Assembly: GCA_964509335.1 (NCBI GenBank)
Contig: CAZDXB010000003.1
Coordinates: 106,299-170,298 of the forward strand
DNA: 64,000 bases
Source: CAZDXB01 sp964509335
Lineage (GTDB): Bacteria > Bacteroidota > Ignavibacteria > Kapaibacteriales > UBA2268
Direction: 5' to 3'
Under the pieces are notes generated by a model. The model was not told the origin of the DNA. It worked only from the letters and a program-made list of their open reading frames with translations, and did not search any database. Shown here in pieces: positions 26,089 to 34,459 of the stretch; the first letter of the stretch is position 1; the number at the start of each line of letters is the position of its first letter. The translations under genes were made by a program, and so were the position numbers.

Positions 26089-27576
26089 TTATTTGAAAGC
26101 GAATTTACCATCTGAAACCGCGGCGACTGGTTTGCATTTTGAAAGGTCGTCTTCTAACTTGTTGTTTAGTATAGTAATATCGCATGATTTGCGTTTTGGT
26201 TCAAAGATTTTTTTCGGAGTTTGCGAATACGCTTCGAGGGCTTCTTCCAAGCTTAATTTTTCTTTGCCCGTCCAAGTAGAGTTTGAGCTGAAAGGTTTTC
26301 TATTTACGAAGGCGTCTATTCCCAAGACGGGATTGTGGGATTCTATCGGATAATCCGAACCCGCTATTAATTCCGCTCCGGCTTCGAGCAGAGATTTCCA
26401 AGGATATGAGTATTCAATTCGGCGTCCTAATCTGTTTTCGGAAATTGAAGCGGCGTCGCTTATACATTGAATCGGCTGCACTGAAGCGAATATTCTTTGT
26501 TTAGAGAAAACGTCCAAGTCGGACGGATGAATATGCTGAGCGTGCTCGAGTCTTAAGATTGACGAGGGGTCGGCAATTCTTTCTTCGCGCAGCTTTTCAA
26601 ATACTTTAAGAGCCATTCTATTGGCGGCGTCTCCGATAGCGTGAACCGCTACTTGCAATCCTCGCTCCAAAGCGATTTTTGATTTTTCGAACAATTCTTT
26701 TTCGTTAATTAAGAATATTCCTTTCTCCTTCGGGGAGTCTTCGTAAGGTTCAAGTAGAGCCGCGCTGCGAGAGCCTAACGAGCCGTCCGCGTATAGCTTA
26801 ATTCCTTTGACGTGGAATTTGTCGCCGTTGTGTTCAATAGTTTCGTTTTTGAGCCATTCGTTTTTATGTCCGTTGACGTAAGCGGTAACGGTTAATGGTA
26901 ATTGATTGGCTTTGTCCAGCTCTTTGAAAATAGCGATTTGCTCACAAGGCAAGTCCATATCGCAAGTCGCGGTTAAGCCAAAATGAGCTAAGTTTTTTAG
27001 AGCGGATTTGATATAATTTTTAATTTTATCTTCGGAAGGTTTTGGAATCTTATCTTTAACTAAGTTTATAGCGTTGTCTCTAAGAATGCCGTTAGGTTTT
27101 CCCGATTTGGTTTTTCGGATTTCACCGCCGTTTGGATTTATAGTATGTTCGCTGATTCGAGCAAGTTCAAGAGCTTTTGAATTCACCCAAGCGGCGTGTC
27201 CGTCAATTCGTAAAAGAAATACGGGAATGTCGAGGAATTCGGCGTCTAAGATTTCTTTCGCCGGGAAATTTTTGTCTTTCCAAGACTCTTGATTCCAGCC
27301 CTTTCCTATAATAAACTTATCCGGCGCGCTTTTCGATTTTTTCAGAATTTCAACGCAATCCTCGGGGCTTTTGGCTCTGGATAAGTCGGGAACTATTAGA
27401 GATTCTCCGAGAGCCGCTATATGTCCGTGGCTGTCGATTAATCCGGGATACGCCCAACAACTGTCGAAACGGCTTAGTTCTCCGTCGATTTCTACTTTAA
27501 CGAATCCGGGCTCTTTTTTTTGAGAGACGATTTCGCCGTTTCTAATGACTATTTTGCCTTGGAATCCTTTTTTCAT
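26089..27576 (-). CDS. YtcJ-like metal-dependent amidohydrolase
   Basis: A 495-residue protein of the Amidohydro_3 family. It has the metal-site GLIDSHGHI motif near residue 45-53, a GIKLYADGSLGSRSAAL segment in the middle, VAVHAIGDAANR, LEHAQHIHPSD, and a late GSDYPIES motif with the catalytic aspartate. Relatives hydrolyse C-N bonds in varied small molecules and the physiological substrate is unknown. The gene stands between the ferredoxin terminator and rpsA. Confidence 0.85.
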   Translation of the reverse strand: MKKGFQGKIVIRNGEIVSQKKEPGFVKVEIDGELSRFDSCWAYPGLIDSHGHIAALGESLIVPDLSRAKSPEDCVEILKKSKSAPDKFIIGKGWNQESWKDKNFPAKEILDAEFLDIPVFLLRIDGHAAWVNSKALELARISEHTINPNGGEIRKTKSGKPNGILRDNAINLVKDKIPKPSEDKIKNYIKSALKNLAHFGLTATCDMDLPCEQIAIFKELDKANQLPLTVTAYVNGHKNEWLKNETIEHNGDKFHVKGIKLYADGSLGSRSAALLEPYEDSPKEKGIFLINEKELFEKSKIALERGLQVAVHAIGDAANRMALKVFEKLREERIADPSSILRLEHAQHIHPSDLDVFSKQRIFASVQPIQCISDAASISENRLGRRIEYSYPWKSLLEAGAELIAGSDYPIESHNPVLGIDAFVNRKPFSSNSTWTGKEKLSLEEALEAYSQTPKKIFEPKRKSCDITILNNKLEDDLSKCKPVAAVSDGKFAFK

Positions 27577-27583
27577 AATAAAA

Positions 27584-27607
27584 AAGCCGACGCGATAACG
27601 TCGGCTT
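27584..27607 (-). terminator. Intrinsic terminator after the ferredoxin genes
   Basis: AAGCCGACG (27584-27592) pairs with CGTCGGCTT (27599-27607) with a six-base loop. On the minus strand it runs into TTTTTTATTATG. It closes the ferredoxin unit just before the amidohydrolase start. Confidence 0.85.
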
Positions 27608-27647
27608 TATTGCTTTATCGTAATTGTTATATGCTATAAACAGCTCG

Positions 27648-27845
27648 CTAGTCCTCTACTGGCAGTACGCAATCCTCAATCGGGCATACTTCAACGCATT
27701 GCGGTTCGTCGTGGTAGCCTTCGCAGTCAACGCATTTGTCGGGGTCGATTTCATATATTTCGTCTCCCTCGTAAATCGCTTCTACGGGGCATTCCGGTTC
27801 GCAAGCCGCGCAATTAATACATTCGTCCGTTATGTAATGAGCCAT
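27648..27845 (-). CDS. 2[4Fe-4S] ferredoxin, YfhL/Alvin type (copy 1)
   Basis: A 65-residue protein with two cluster motifs: C9-x2-C12-x2-C15-x3-C19-P, then C38-x2-C41-x8-C50-x3-C54 with a further Cys59. The eight-residue insert between cysteines of the second motif marks the Alvin-type (Allochromatium) low-potential ferredoxins. It carries electrons for unidentified partners. A near-identical gene lies directly upstream. Confidence 0.92.
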   Translation of the reverse strand: MAHYITDECINCAACEPECPVEAIYEGDEIYEIDPDKCVDCEGYHDEPQCVEVCPIEDCVLPVED

Positions 27846-27939
27846 AACCCAGCCTCCATCAATAAGTTAATAAACCGTAAACTGTATTATTTATTTAAAC
27901 TACAGCCAAAATATTGGCTATAAATTGGAAAAGCTATTA

Positions 27940-28134
27940 TTAGTCGGTTTTTTCTATGCATTCCGGCACCGGACAGACTTCTATACATTGAGGCTCGTCG
28001 AAGTGTCCTTCGCATTCGACGCAAGTTTCTTGGTCGATTTGGTAATATTCTTCTCCCTCGTAAATCGCTTCCGTCGGGCATTCCGGTTCGCAAGCCGCGC
28101 AATTGATGCATTCCTCGTTTATTTGATAAGCCAT
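27940..28134 (-). CDS. 2[4Fe-4S] ferredoxin, YfhL/Alvin type (copy 2)
   Basis: A 64-residue paralogue of the gene at 27648-27845. The cysteine pattern is identical (C9, C12, C15, C19, C38, C41, C50, C54) and over half of the other residues are shared, including INCAACEPECP and AIYEGEEYYQID. The tandem arrangement with a 94-bp spacer suggests duplication followed by slight divergence, possibly tuning redox potential. Confidence 0.92.
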   Translation of the reverse strand: MAYQINEECINCAACEPECPTEAIYEGEEYYQIDQETCVECEGHFDEPQCIEVCPVPECIEKTD

Positions 28135-28206
28135 AAATTAGCCTCCGTCTTATTAAGATATAAAACCAAATATTTAATTTATGCAAGGCAAAATTAAAAA
28201 ATAATT

Positions 28207-29061
28207 TTAACTAATAAAATTAATTTTGTCTATTTTTTTGTTAAATTTTTTGTTCCAGTTAATTTCGGGAGCCAAGTATTCAGAGTCCATATGAGTGGCT
28301 AAGGACGGAACCGGCGCCCATAGGTTTTGCTTTTTGCCTAAGAGTATCTGTTTATTGTTGTGAGACCAAGCTTTTAGGAGGAATTTGAAGTTTTGTCGGT
28401 CTGAGAAAAGATATTTGAACAAGAGAGCCGGATTGCTTACTTTATGTTTGGTCAAACTCATCCAAAGGCTCGCGTCGTCGTTTTTCTTGGCGTATGTCTT
28501 GAAAACGGCGTAGTTATTTTCCAGCGCTTGTTTTGTTGTCATAAAAGTCATTGTCGTCGTTGCGACTGTGCGCCATAAAATCTCTTCGGCGGTGATTTTT
28601 TCGGATTTGAAGCTCTTGTGAAAATCGGCGGCATAATAATCTGAGTGGTCGTAGGGGGTAACGAAATCAACGTTGCTGAAGCTTCTTATCAAAGCGAGCA
28701 TATTAGACAAAGCGTCTTTTAAGTAAAAGTAATCGTCTTCGGCGAAGTAAACTATGTCCGAAACGTTTTGTTTTGTCAGAACTTCTAGCTGCTTTTTAAA
28801 GGTCTTCTGATTTCCTATTCCCGACGTTTTTACAAATTCCAAATCTTCGGAGTCGAAGTATTTAGCGAAGAGTTTTTCGTATATAGGCGGGCAGGCGTCG
28901 AGCAGAGCCCATACTTTGACCTTGAGATTTTTTGCCGCGTCCTTGAGAGAACTCAAGCACAATTCCGCCAATTTGATTTTGTCGTCGGCGAAAATAGGGG
29001 GGACTTTGGAAACCCCCGGGTATATCCTGTAACAAACCGCTATGTCGTATTTTCTATCCAC
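28207..29061 (-). CDS. Glycosyltransferase-like protein, family uncertain
   Basis: A 284-residue protein starting at a GTG whose G is the last base of the upstream TAG stop. It resembles GT-A fold enzymes: an N-terminal substrate region, then IVYFAEDDYFYL (about residues 102-113), where EDD may be the metal-binding acidic motif, and FVTPYDHSDYY after it. I cannot name a specific family. The one-base overlap with the GT2 gene implies a shared role in a surface glycan. Confidence 0.6.
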   Translation of the reverse strand: MDRKYDIAVCYRIYPGVSKVPPIFADDKIKLAELCLSSLKDAAKNLKVKVWALLDACPPIYEKLFAKYFDSEDLEFVKTSGIGNQKTFKKQLEVLTKQNVSDIVYFAEDDYFYLKDALSNMLALIRSFSNVDFVTPYDHSDYYAADFHKSFKSEKITAEEILWRTVATTTMTFMTTKQALENNYAVFKTYAKKNDDASLWMSLTKHKVSNPALLFKYLFSDRQNFKFLLKAWSHNNKQILLGKKQNLWAPVPSLATHMDSEYLAPEINWNKKFNKKIDKINFIS

Positions 29062-30023
29062 TAACTTTCTTTTATAAATTCGTTGAATTCATCGAGCCAA
29101 AAATTAAAAAACATTTTGTGAATTTCCGCCTTTCGCTTGGCTTTTTTTCTCTTCGTTCCAGCGGTTAATAGTTGTATAATTCGCCATAGGACTAAAGAAT
29201 TCGCCGAGCTGAAGATTTCGCAGAGTATATAGAATTTTCCTTCCTGAAAGCCCAATCTCTTTTTGCAGAATAGAACTTTGCTCGAAACTAATGCTTTGAC
29301 GTTCTTTGCGTTCAATCTGTCTTCCGCAGAACTGCCGCCGCGATGATGTATAATTTGAGCGCTCGGCAGAAAAATCGCTTTGTATCCGTTTCGCTTTATT
29401 TTATAGCAGAAATCGGATTCCTCTGTGTAAAAAAAATAGTCTTCGTCGTATCCTTTTACTTGTTCGAAAGCTCGTTTATTAATGGCGTGTAAAGCGCCGT
29501 CTATGTATCCGACTTCTTTTACCCCATTCGTTTTATTACTCGGTTTCCAAGTAAATTTCTTGATTGAATCTTGGATTTTGGAAATAAAGAATAGATTCTT
29601 TAAGCCTAATTTTATTCCCGGCAAATCGCCGTAACTCCTTTGCCAAGAGCCGTCGGGGTAAACCTGCTGAACCCCGACGACGCCGACGTCGGAACTGTTT
29701 TCTAAGTATTTCTTTATCGCCGTTAAAGTTCCCTTTCGGAACTCAATGTCGGCGTTGCATACTATTACGTAAGGCGCGTCGGAGTTTTCGACTCCGATAT
29801 TTACGGCTTTAGCGTAGCCCAAATTTTTATCGTTTTCAATAACTTCGACTTCTGGGAATTTCTCTTTTACGGCGTTTGCCGAATCGTCTTCCGAAGCGTT
29901 ATCGACCAGAATTATCGATACGGGTATATTGCCTTTAGTTTCATAGATTGAATTAATGCATCGCAGGTTGAATGCCCGCGAGTTGTATGAGATTATCGCT
30001 ATATCTATCTTTGTTGCGTTCAA
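29061..30023 (-). CDS. Family 2 glycosyltransferase
   Basis: A 320-residue protein from a TTG start, which is the only option after the in-frame stop two codons upstream. It has the GT-A layout: IAIISYNSRAF opening, ILVDNASEDDSANAV (about 37-51), YVIVCNADIEF with the NAD version of the DXD motif (about 90-100), and EVGYIDGALHAINKRAF with a later DEDYFFYTEESDFCYK segment typical of rhamnosyl/WbbL-like enzymes. It probably extends a surface polysaccharide. Confidence 0.85.
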   Translation of the reverse strand: MNATKIDIAIISYNSRAFNLRCINSIYETKGNIPVSIILVDNASEDDSANAVKEKFPEVEVIENDKNLGYAKAVNIGVENSDAPYVIVCNADIEFRKGTLTAIKKYLENSSDVGVVGVQQVYPDGSWQRSYGDLPGIKLGLKNLFFISKIQDSIKKFTWKPSNKTNGVKEVGYIDGALHAINKRAFEQVKGYDEDYFFYTEESDFCYKIKRNGYKAIFLPSAQIIHHRGGSSAEDRLNAKNVKALVSSKVLFCKKRLGFQEGKFYILCEIFSSANSLVLWRIIQLLTAGTKRKKAKRKAEIHKMFFNFWLDEFNEFIKES

Positions 30024-30066
30024 TTCTTATTTTTTTGACGCGCCAATCAGTTGAGCGCGGCGAACT

Positions 30067-31518
30067 TTATTTCGTTAAAACCAGCTTCTTGTAAAAAGTT
30101 TCATTTCCCAGAGTTAATCTTATGTAATATACTCCGGGCGAAAAGTTGTCGCAATTAACGGGTATTTTGTTCCTTCCGATTTTAGCAGTTTTAGCTGAAG
30201 CGCAATCGAAAACCTTTTTGCCAAACAAATCATATATTTCGAGACTCATTTTGTATTGTTTTGTCGAATTGAACGCTATCGTCGCTTTTCCTTCGGAGGG
30301 ATTGGGATATACGTTTACGAAAATATCTTCTGTCTCGTCTTCATCGACGCCGACGCCGCCTGTGTATTTAGCCGAGACGTTGTAGTTGTTTTCGCCTAAG
30401 TCTGTTGTAACTTTCAAGAAAGCGGCGTAGTCGCCGTTAGCTTCCGGCGGAGTGAACTTGACGGTGATAGTCTTCGAAGTTGTAGCGTTTACGAATACCG
30501 GAAAATCATCAATTCCGCTATAACTGAATACGCTGTCTTGATTATTTATGAATTCTACTTTTTTAATTCTGCAGTATCTATTGCCGTTGTTGTTTAGAAC
30601 AAAATCAATTTTTTGGACTTCGTCGCTTGAAACTTCTCCGAAATTGACGTAATACGGGTCGACATCCAAATTCGCTCTTATATTTTGGCCGCCTTGCCAA
30701 CCGGCGATTCGCGCTAAAATCCACCAGAAGGCTTTAGCTTTAAGTTGGCAATTAATGCAAGGGGTTATATAGCAAGGGCAATCGCCGCATTCGTCGGGGT
30801 GTCGCTCGCAATATTCGTCAGCCCAATTGCCGCCGTCGTAATCCAATCGGTCGTCGCAACCTTTGTTTAGGAAATAGTTGCCGTCGGGGTCGTAACTTTC
30901 TAAATCGGCGAAATCGTATAGCATTTTGCCGTTTTCGATGCAATAACTTCTCACTATGTTGTTGTTTCGATTTAACTTGCCGTCTTCTCCGGTTCCTTCC
31001 AAATGCCCCGTCATATATATAAAATGAACGTTTCGATGGGAACGTTCGAGAGAATCCATTTGCTCCAAATATTTTCGGACTCCTTCTTCTGTTTTCATAT
31101 TCATCCAGCCTGCCCAAGACCACATCACGACGTTAGTAGAGTCGTTGTCCGGATTTAGAAGCTCGCCTGTTTTACGTATCCAATCGCCGAAGCCGAGCGC
31201 GCCCATTTGCCCTTCGGGTATTCCGCTAATTAAACATAGATAAGGGTCTTGTCCCGAGCCTTCGCCGCCGAATCTATCCCAAAGATAAAGCGAATCGGCG
31301 TTGTCTTTTAAGACGTGCATTCCGGTTATTATCTGTCCGCCGTGGTTCTTGTGTCCGTAAGAAACGACTAAATCTCTTCTGGCTTTTAGTATCCAACTGT
31401 TTGGTATTTCGCTTAAATCGGTTGAGTTGTGGTCCGCGATGATGGCGTTATCCTGCGAAAAAGCGATAGAAACGAGAAAAAGAAAGGTTATCCCAAAAGA
31501 AACTAAATTTTTTAGCAT
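30067..31518 (-). CDS. Large secreted protein with T9SS sorting domain
   Basis: A 483-residue protein. The signal peptide (1-21, ending at AFSQ) is followed by an unassigned domain (about 25-280) rich in Trp, His and Cys (for example GHKNHGGQIITGMHV and CGDCPCYITPCINC). Next comes an Ig/ASH-like beta domain (about 290-390, VNFGEVSSDEVQKIDFVL) and a type A sorting domain (about 400-483: VYPNPSEGKATI ... GVYYIRLTLGNETFYKKLVLTK). It should be exported by the T9SS. The first domain may be an SGNH-like hydrolase, but no diagnostic motif is clear. Confidence 0.82.
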   Translation of the reverse strand: MLKNLVSFGITFLFLVSIAFSQDNAIIADHNSTDLSEIPNSWILKARRDLVVSYGHKNHGGQIITGMHVLKDNADSLYLWDRFGGEGSGQDPYLCLISGIPEGQMGALGFGDWIRKTGELLNPDNDSTNVVMWSWAGWMNMKTEEGVRKYLEQMDSLERSHRNVHFIYMTGHLEGTGEDGKLNRNNNIVRSYCIENGKMLYDFADLESYDPDGNYFLNKGCDDRLDYDGGNWADEYCERHPDECGDCPCYITPCINCQLKAKAFWWILARIAGWQGGQNIRANLDVDPYYVNFGEVSSDEVQKIDFVLNNNGNRYCRIKKVEFINNQDSVFSYSGIDDFPVFVNATTSKTITVKFTPPEANGDYAAFLKVTTDLGENNYNVSAKYTGGVGVDEDETEDIFVNVYPNPSEGKATIAFNSTKQYKMSLEIYDLFGKKVFDCASAKTAKIGRNKIPVNCDNFSPGVYYIRLTLGNETFYKKLVLTK

Positions 31519-31557
31519 AGATAACTCCAGCTATAATTCTCAATTTGCAACTTTGTT

Positions 31558-31586
31558 AATTTAAATATTTTTTAAGACAAAGTCAA
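31558..31586 (-). promoter_or_regulatory. Predicted sigma-70 type promoter of the 31518 gene
   Basis: On the minus strand TTGACT (31586-31581), a 17-base spacer and TAAATT (31563-31558) match the -35/-10 layout. Transcription would begin near 31551 and give a leader of about 33 bases. It overlaps a nested inverted repeat. The prediction is by eye, and Bacteroidota promoters often differ from this form. Confidence 0.35.
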
Positions 31587-31674
31587 CGTTTATTAAAGGT
31601 TTATTTTTAACGCAAATTGAGCGATTTGTTCACTAAAATTTCTAACTGTATAATTGTTGAGTCAAAGCAAACCG

Positions 31675-32331
31675 CTAGAAAACCACTCCTAGCGAAAGAG
31701 TTACGTAGCGTTTATCTTCTTCGCCGCTTACTTTTCCGATTAGATTCATAAAGTTATATTTGGCTTCTACGTTAAGCGTAATAATCGGCAAGTCGAAATC
31801 GACGCCCGCGCCGATTCCGAAACCGACGCGGCTGTCTGTCGGACCGGTCGGCATATCTATTCCCATCGGCGTTTCTACGGCGTTTGAAATATAATTATAA
31901 GTAAGTTCGCCTGTTCCGTAAACTCCTAAAAAAGATTTGAAAACGTAATAGTTGAATCCTACGGAAATTGGAACAACGTTGGTGGAAGCTTTGATTCTAC
32001 CTATTGATGTGTCGGCTCCCGAATCTACTATTTCTATATCGCTTCTTGGGAACTTGTTCCAACCAATGCCGCCTTTGAACGTAAAGTTATTCGACAGCTC
32101 AAACCTTCCTTTTATGCCAATGCAATATCCTGTTTGAGTCCCTTCTCTCATTAAGTCGCCGACTATGTCTTCGCTTATCTGTATATTGTCTTTATTATAA
32201 ACGTCGTTGACTTTATCGTTTGGAGTCGAAAGCCCGGCGTAAAAGCCGAAACCGGTTAAAGCCGTCAACTGAAAAGAGCTAAAAAGTGAGATTAGCAAGG
32301 AAACCGCCGTAATTTTCAATGTTTTTTTCAT
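31675..32331 (-). CDS. Outer-membrane beta-barrel protein
   Basis: About 218 residues from the ATG at 32331; the frame opens at a TTG at 32355. It has a signal peptide (about 1-25) followed by alternating amphipathic strands ending in an aromatic-hydrophobic terminal strand, RYVTLSLGVVF, as in OmpW/porT-like small barrels. Segments such as GFGFYAGLSTPND and VGFGIGAGVDFDLP are typical. The role is unknown. Confidence 0.75.
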   Translation of the reverse strand: MKKTLKITAVSLLISLFSSFQLTALTGFGFYAGLSTPNDKVNDVYNKDNIQISEDIVGDLMREGTQTGYCIGIKGRFELSNNFTFKGGIGWNKFPRSDIEIVDSGADTSIGRIKASTNVVPISVGFNYYVFKSFLGVYGTGELTYNYISNAVETPMGIDMPTGPTDSRVGFGIGAGVDFDLPIITLNVEAKYNFMNLIGKVSGEEDKRYVTLSLGVVF

Positions 32332-32506
32332 TTTGTCTATCTTGTTTATTAACAATTTATTTTCAAATTTAAGCTAAAAAAATCTTTTTAAAAAAAATTT
32401 TTTAACCTTTTCAAAATTCTTTTGTTATATAAACGATAGTTGACAAATTTTTAATATTTTTGTCTGGATAACAAAACAGTATTATTAATAAAATCGAAAT
32501 TTAATT

Positions 32507-34396
32507 ATGAAATTACTAAAAACGTTAAATATTGTTGTCGCCGTTATGCTAACGATTTGCGCTATTCAAGCGAAACCGAAAGCGGTTCCGCCCTCTGTGG
32601 GGCTTTACGGCGGATTAAATTTGAATTTGCACAGCCCTTCGTTTGAGTATGAGTTTGAAACGTCTCACGTTGTGTTTGACGAGAACGGCTCCGGCGTAGG
32701 AGCGACGTTTGGTTTTACGGGACTGCTTCCTTTCGATAGCGTTTTTGTTCTGTCAGGCTATATCGGATATAATAATATGGGCGGTTTTTTGTCGAAAGAC
32801 ATTAACGGAGGAACGTATGATTTGGAGGCGAGTTTGAATTATATTGAAATTTCGCCAGTTATGCAGTTTCACAACGTCGTCCCTTTGGACAATTTCTATT
32901 TGTTAGCCGGCGTGGAAACTGGCATTCCGCTTTCGCCGAGGTATTCAATAAAAAGCGATACGGCAATAAAAGAAAACAAAACCGTTCCCGACGCTAACTT
33001 TCGGATGGCGGGCATTGCCGGAGCGGGATATAAACTAAATATAGGCGAGGGGATTAACTTGTTTCCCGAACTTACTTTCAGATTGCCCTTCTCTGAAGTG
33101 TCCAATGACGCAATATTTGATTCGTGGGAAGTTCCGCAAGTGAGGTTTGGCGTTTCTATCAATTTTTCGCTGAAAAAGCCCGAAAAGGAGCCCGTGGTCG
33201 AGGAGTCTGAGCTCAATGTCGGTTTCGACGAAGTGAATTATTACGATAAAGAAGGCAACAAATATCCTTTGGGAAGAGCGAGGGTAGAGGAAGTAAAATA
33301 CACCGAACAGTTCCCGTTGATTCCTTACGTTTTCTTCGAAAAGAATAAAGCGAAGATTGGCGACGAACTGCAAGTTTTTAGCGCGCAAAATCAAGCCGGC
33401 AGGTTTACTATAAATTCTTTGGAGCCGGACGCCGAGGAAATCAACGTTAGGATTTTAGATATTGTCGGCAAAAGAATGGAAGACAATCCTCGAGCAAAAT
33501 TAACCATTACGGGAACTGTTGACGGCGTGGAAGAAAAAAACCAAGATTTGGCGATGAAGAGAGCGGTATTCGCCAAGAAATATTTGGTTGATAATTATGA
33601 GATTTCTTCCGATAATATTGAGGTTCGCGCTACGGGAACGCCGGAAGAGCCTTCGACTACTAAAGTGCCGGAAGGTTTAAGCGAGAACAGGAGAATTGAA
33701 CTATCGAGTTCAAACCCTGAAATTATGGAACCTATTGTTATACAGAATGAAAACCAAACTGTCGCCAATCCTAATTTAGTGGAATTCATTCCCGATATTT
33801 ATTCTACCGATTCTATAGTGGATTGGACGCTAACTATTACTCAAGAAGGCGAGAAAATAAGAACGTTCAACGGCGACAGCGTTCCCAGCGAAATCGCTTG
33901 GGTGATAATTCCGAACGAGTTAGAAAAGAGCGAACTGCCGATTGAGTATGTTTTACGAGCCAAGAATTCCGTTGGACTCGAAGAGTCGGCTTCGGGAACT
34001 ATCCCCATAGATTACTATTCTTTTACGAGAAAGAAGTCTGAAGATTTGCCGGACAAAACGGTTTCCAAATTTAGCCTGATTCTGTTCGATTTCGACAGCG
34101 ACAAAATCTCCGACAAGGATATGAGAATTGTGAACGACTACATTCTGCCGGCAGTTAAATTCAATTCAACCGTGAAAATATACGGTTACACCGACGAGAT
34201 AGGAGACGACCGATATAACAAAAATTTAGCGAAACGCAGAGCCGAGACGGTAAGAGATTTGTTAAAATCGAAAGTTGAAACCGCTAAATTTCAAATATAC
34301 GGAATCGGAGAGAGCGAAAGTATTTTCAATAACGAATCTCCGATAGGCAGGCATTTGTCTAGAACCGTTCAAGTTTACGTAATAACTCCGAAGTAA
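32507..34396 (+). CDS. OmpA-family protein with two OmpA-like domains
   Basis: A 629-residue protein with a signal peptide (1-22), a beta-barrel region (about 25-225) and a first OmpA-like domain (about 270-410; LTITGTVDG and NQDLAMKRAVFAKKYLV). A beta-rich linker follows, then a second OmpA-like domain (about 525-629; FDFDSDKISDKD, IYGYTDEIGDDRYNKNLAKRRAETV, and a closing LSRTVQVYV). The C-terminal domain keeps the TD and R residues that bind peptidoglycan, while the first is degenerate. It probably links outer membrane and cell wall. Confidence 0.85.
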   Translation: MKLLKTLNIVVAVMLTICAIQAKPKAVPPSVGLYGGLNLNLHSPSFEYEFETSHVVFDENGSGVGATFGFTGLLPFDSVFVLSGYIGYNNMGGFLSKDINGGTYDLEASLNYIEISPVMQFHNVVPLDNFYLLAGVETGIPLSPRYSIKSDTAIKENKTVPDANFRMAGIAGAGYKLNIGEGINLFPELTFRLPFSEVSNDAIFDSWEVPQVRFGVSINFSLKKPEKEPVVEESELNVGFDEVNYYDKEGNKYPLGRARVEEVKYTEQFPLIPYVFFEKNKAKIGDELQVFSAQNQAGRFTINSLEPDAEEINVRILDIVGKRMEDNPRAKLTITGTVDGVEEKNQDLAMKRAVFAKKYLVDNYEISSDNIEVRATGTPEEPSTTKVPEGLSENRRIELSSSNPEIMEPIVIQNENQTVANPNLVEFIPDIYSTDSIVDWTLTITQEGEKIRTFNGDSVPSEIAWVIIPNELEKSELPIEYVLRAKNSVGLEESASGTIPIDYYSFTRKKSEDLPDKTVSKFSLILFDFDSDKISDKDMRIVNDYILPAVKFNSTVKIYGYTDEIGDDRYNKNLAKRRAETVRDLLKSKVETAKFQIYGIGESESIFNNESPIGRHLSRTVQVYVITPK

Positions 34397-34459
34397 ATAA
34401 ATTTAAATCGTTTTTTAATCGTCTTTAGTTTTTTAATTAAAGATGGATTGAGTTTTATT

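Noticed and set aside
31630..31650. Possible fourth copy of the palindrome (TTCACTAAAATTT)
   Set aside because: The TTGTAGT left arm is absent at the seven-base spacing; only ACTA matches.
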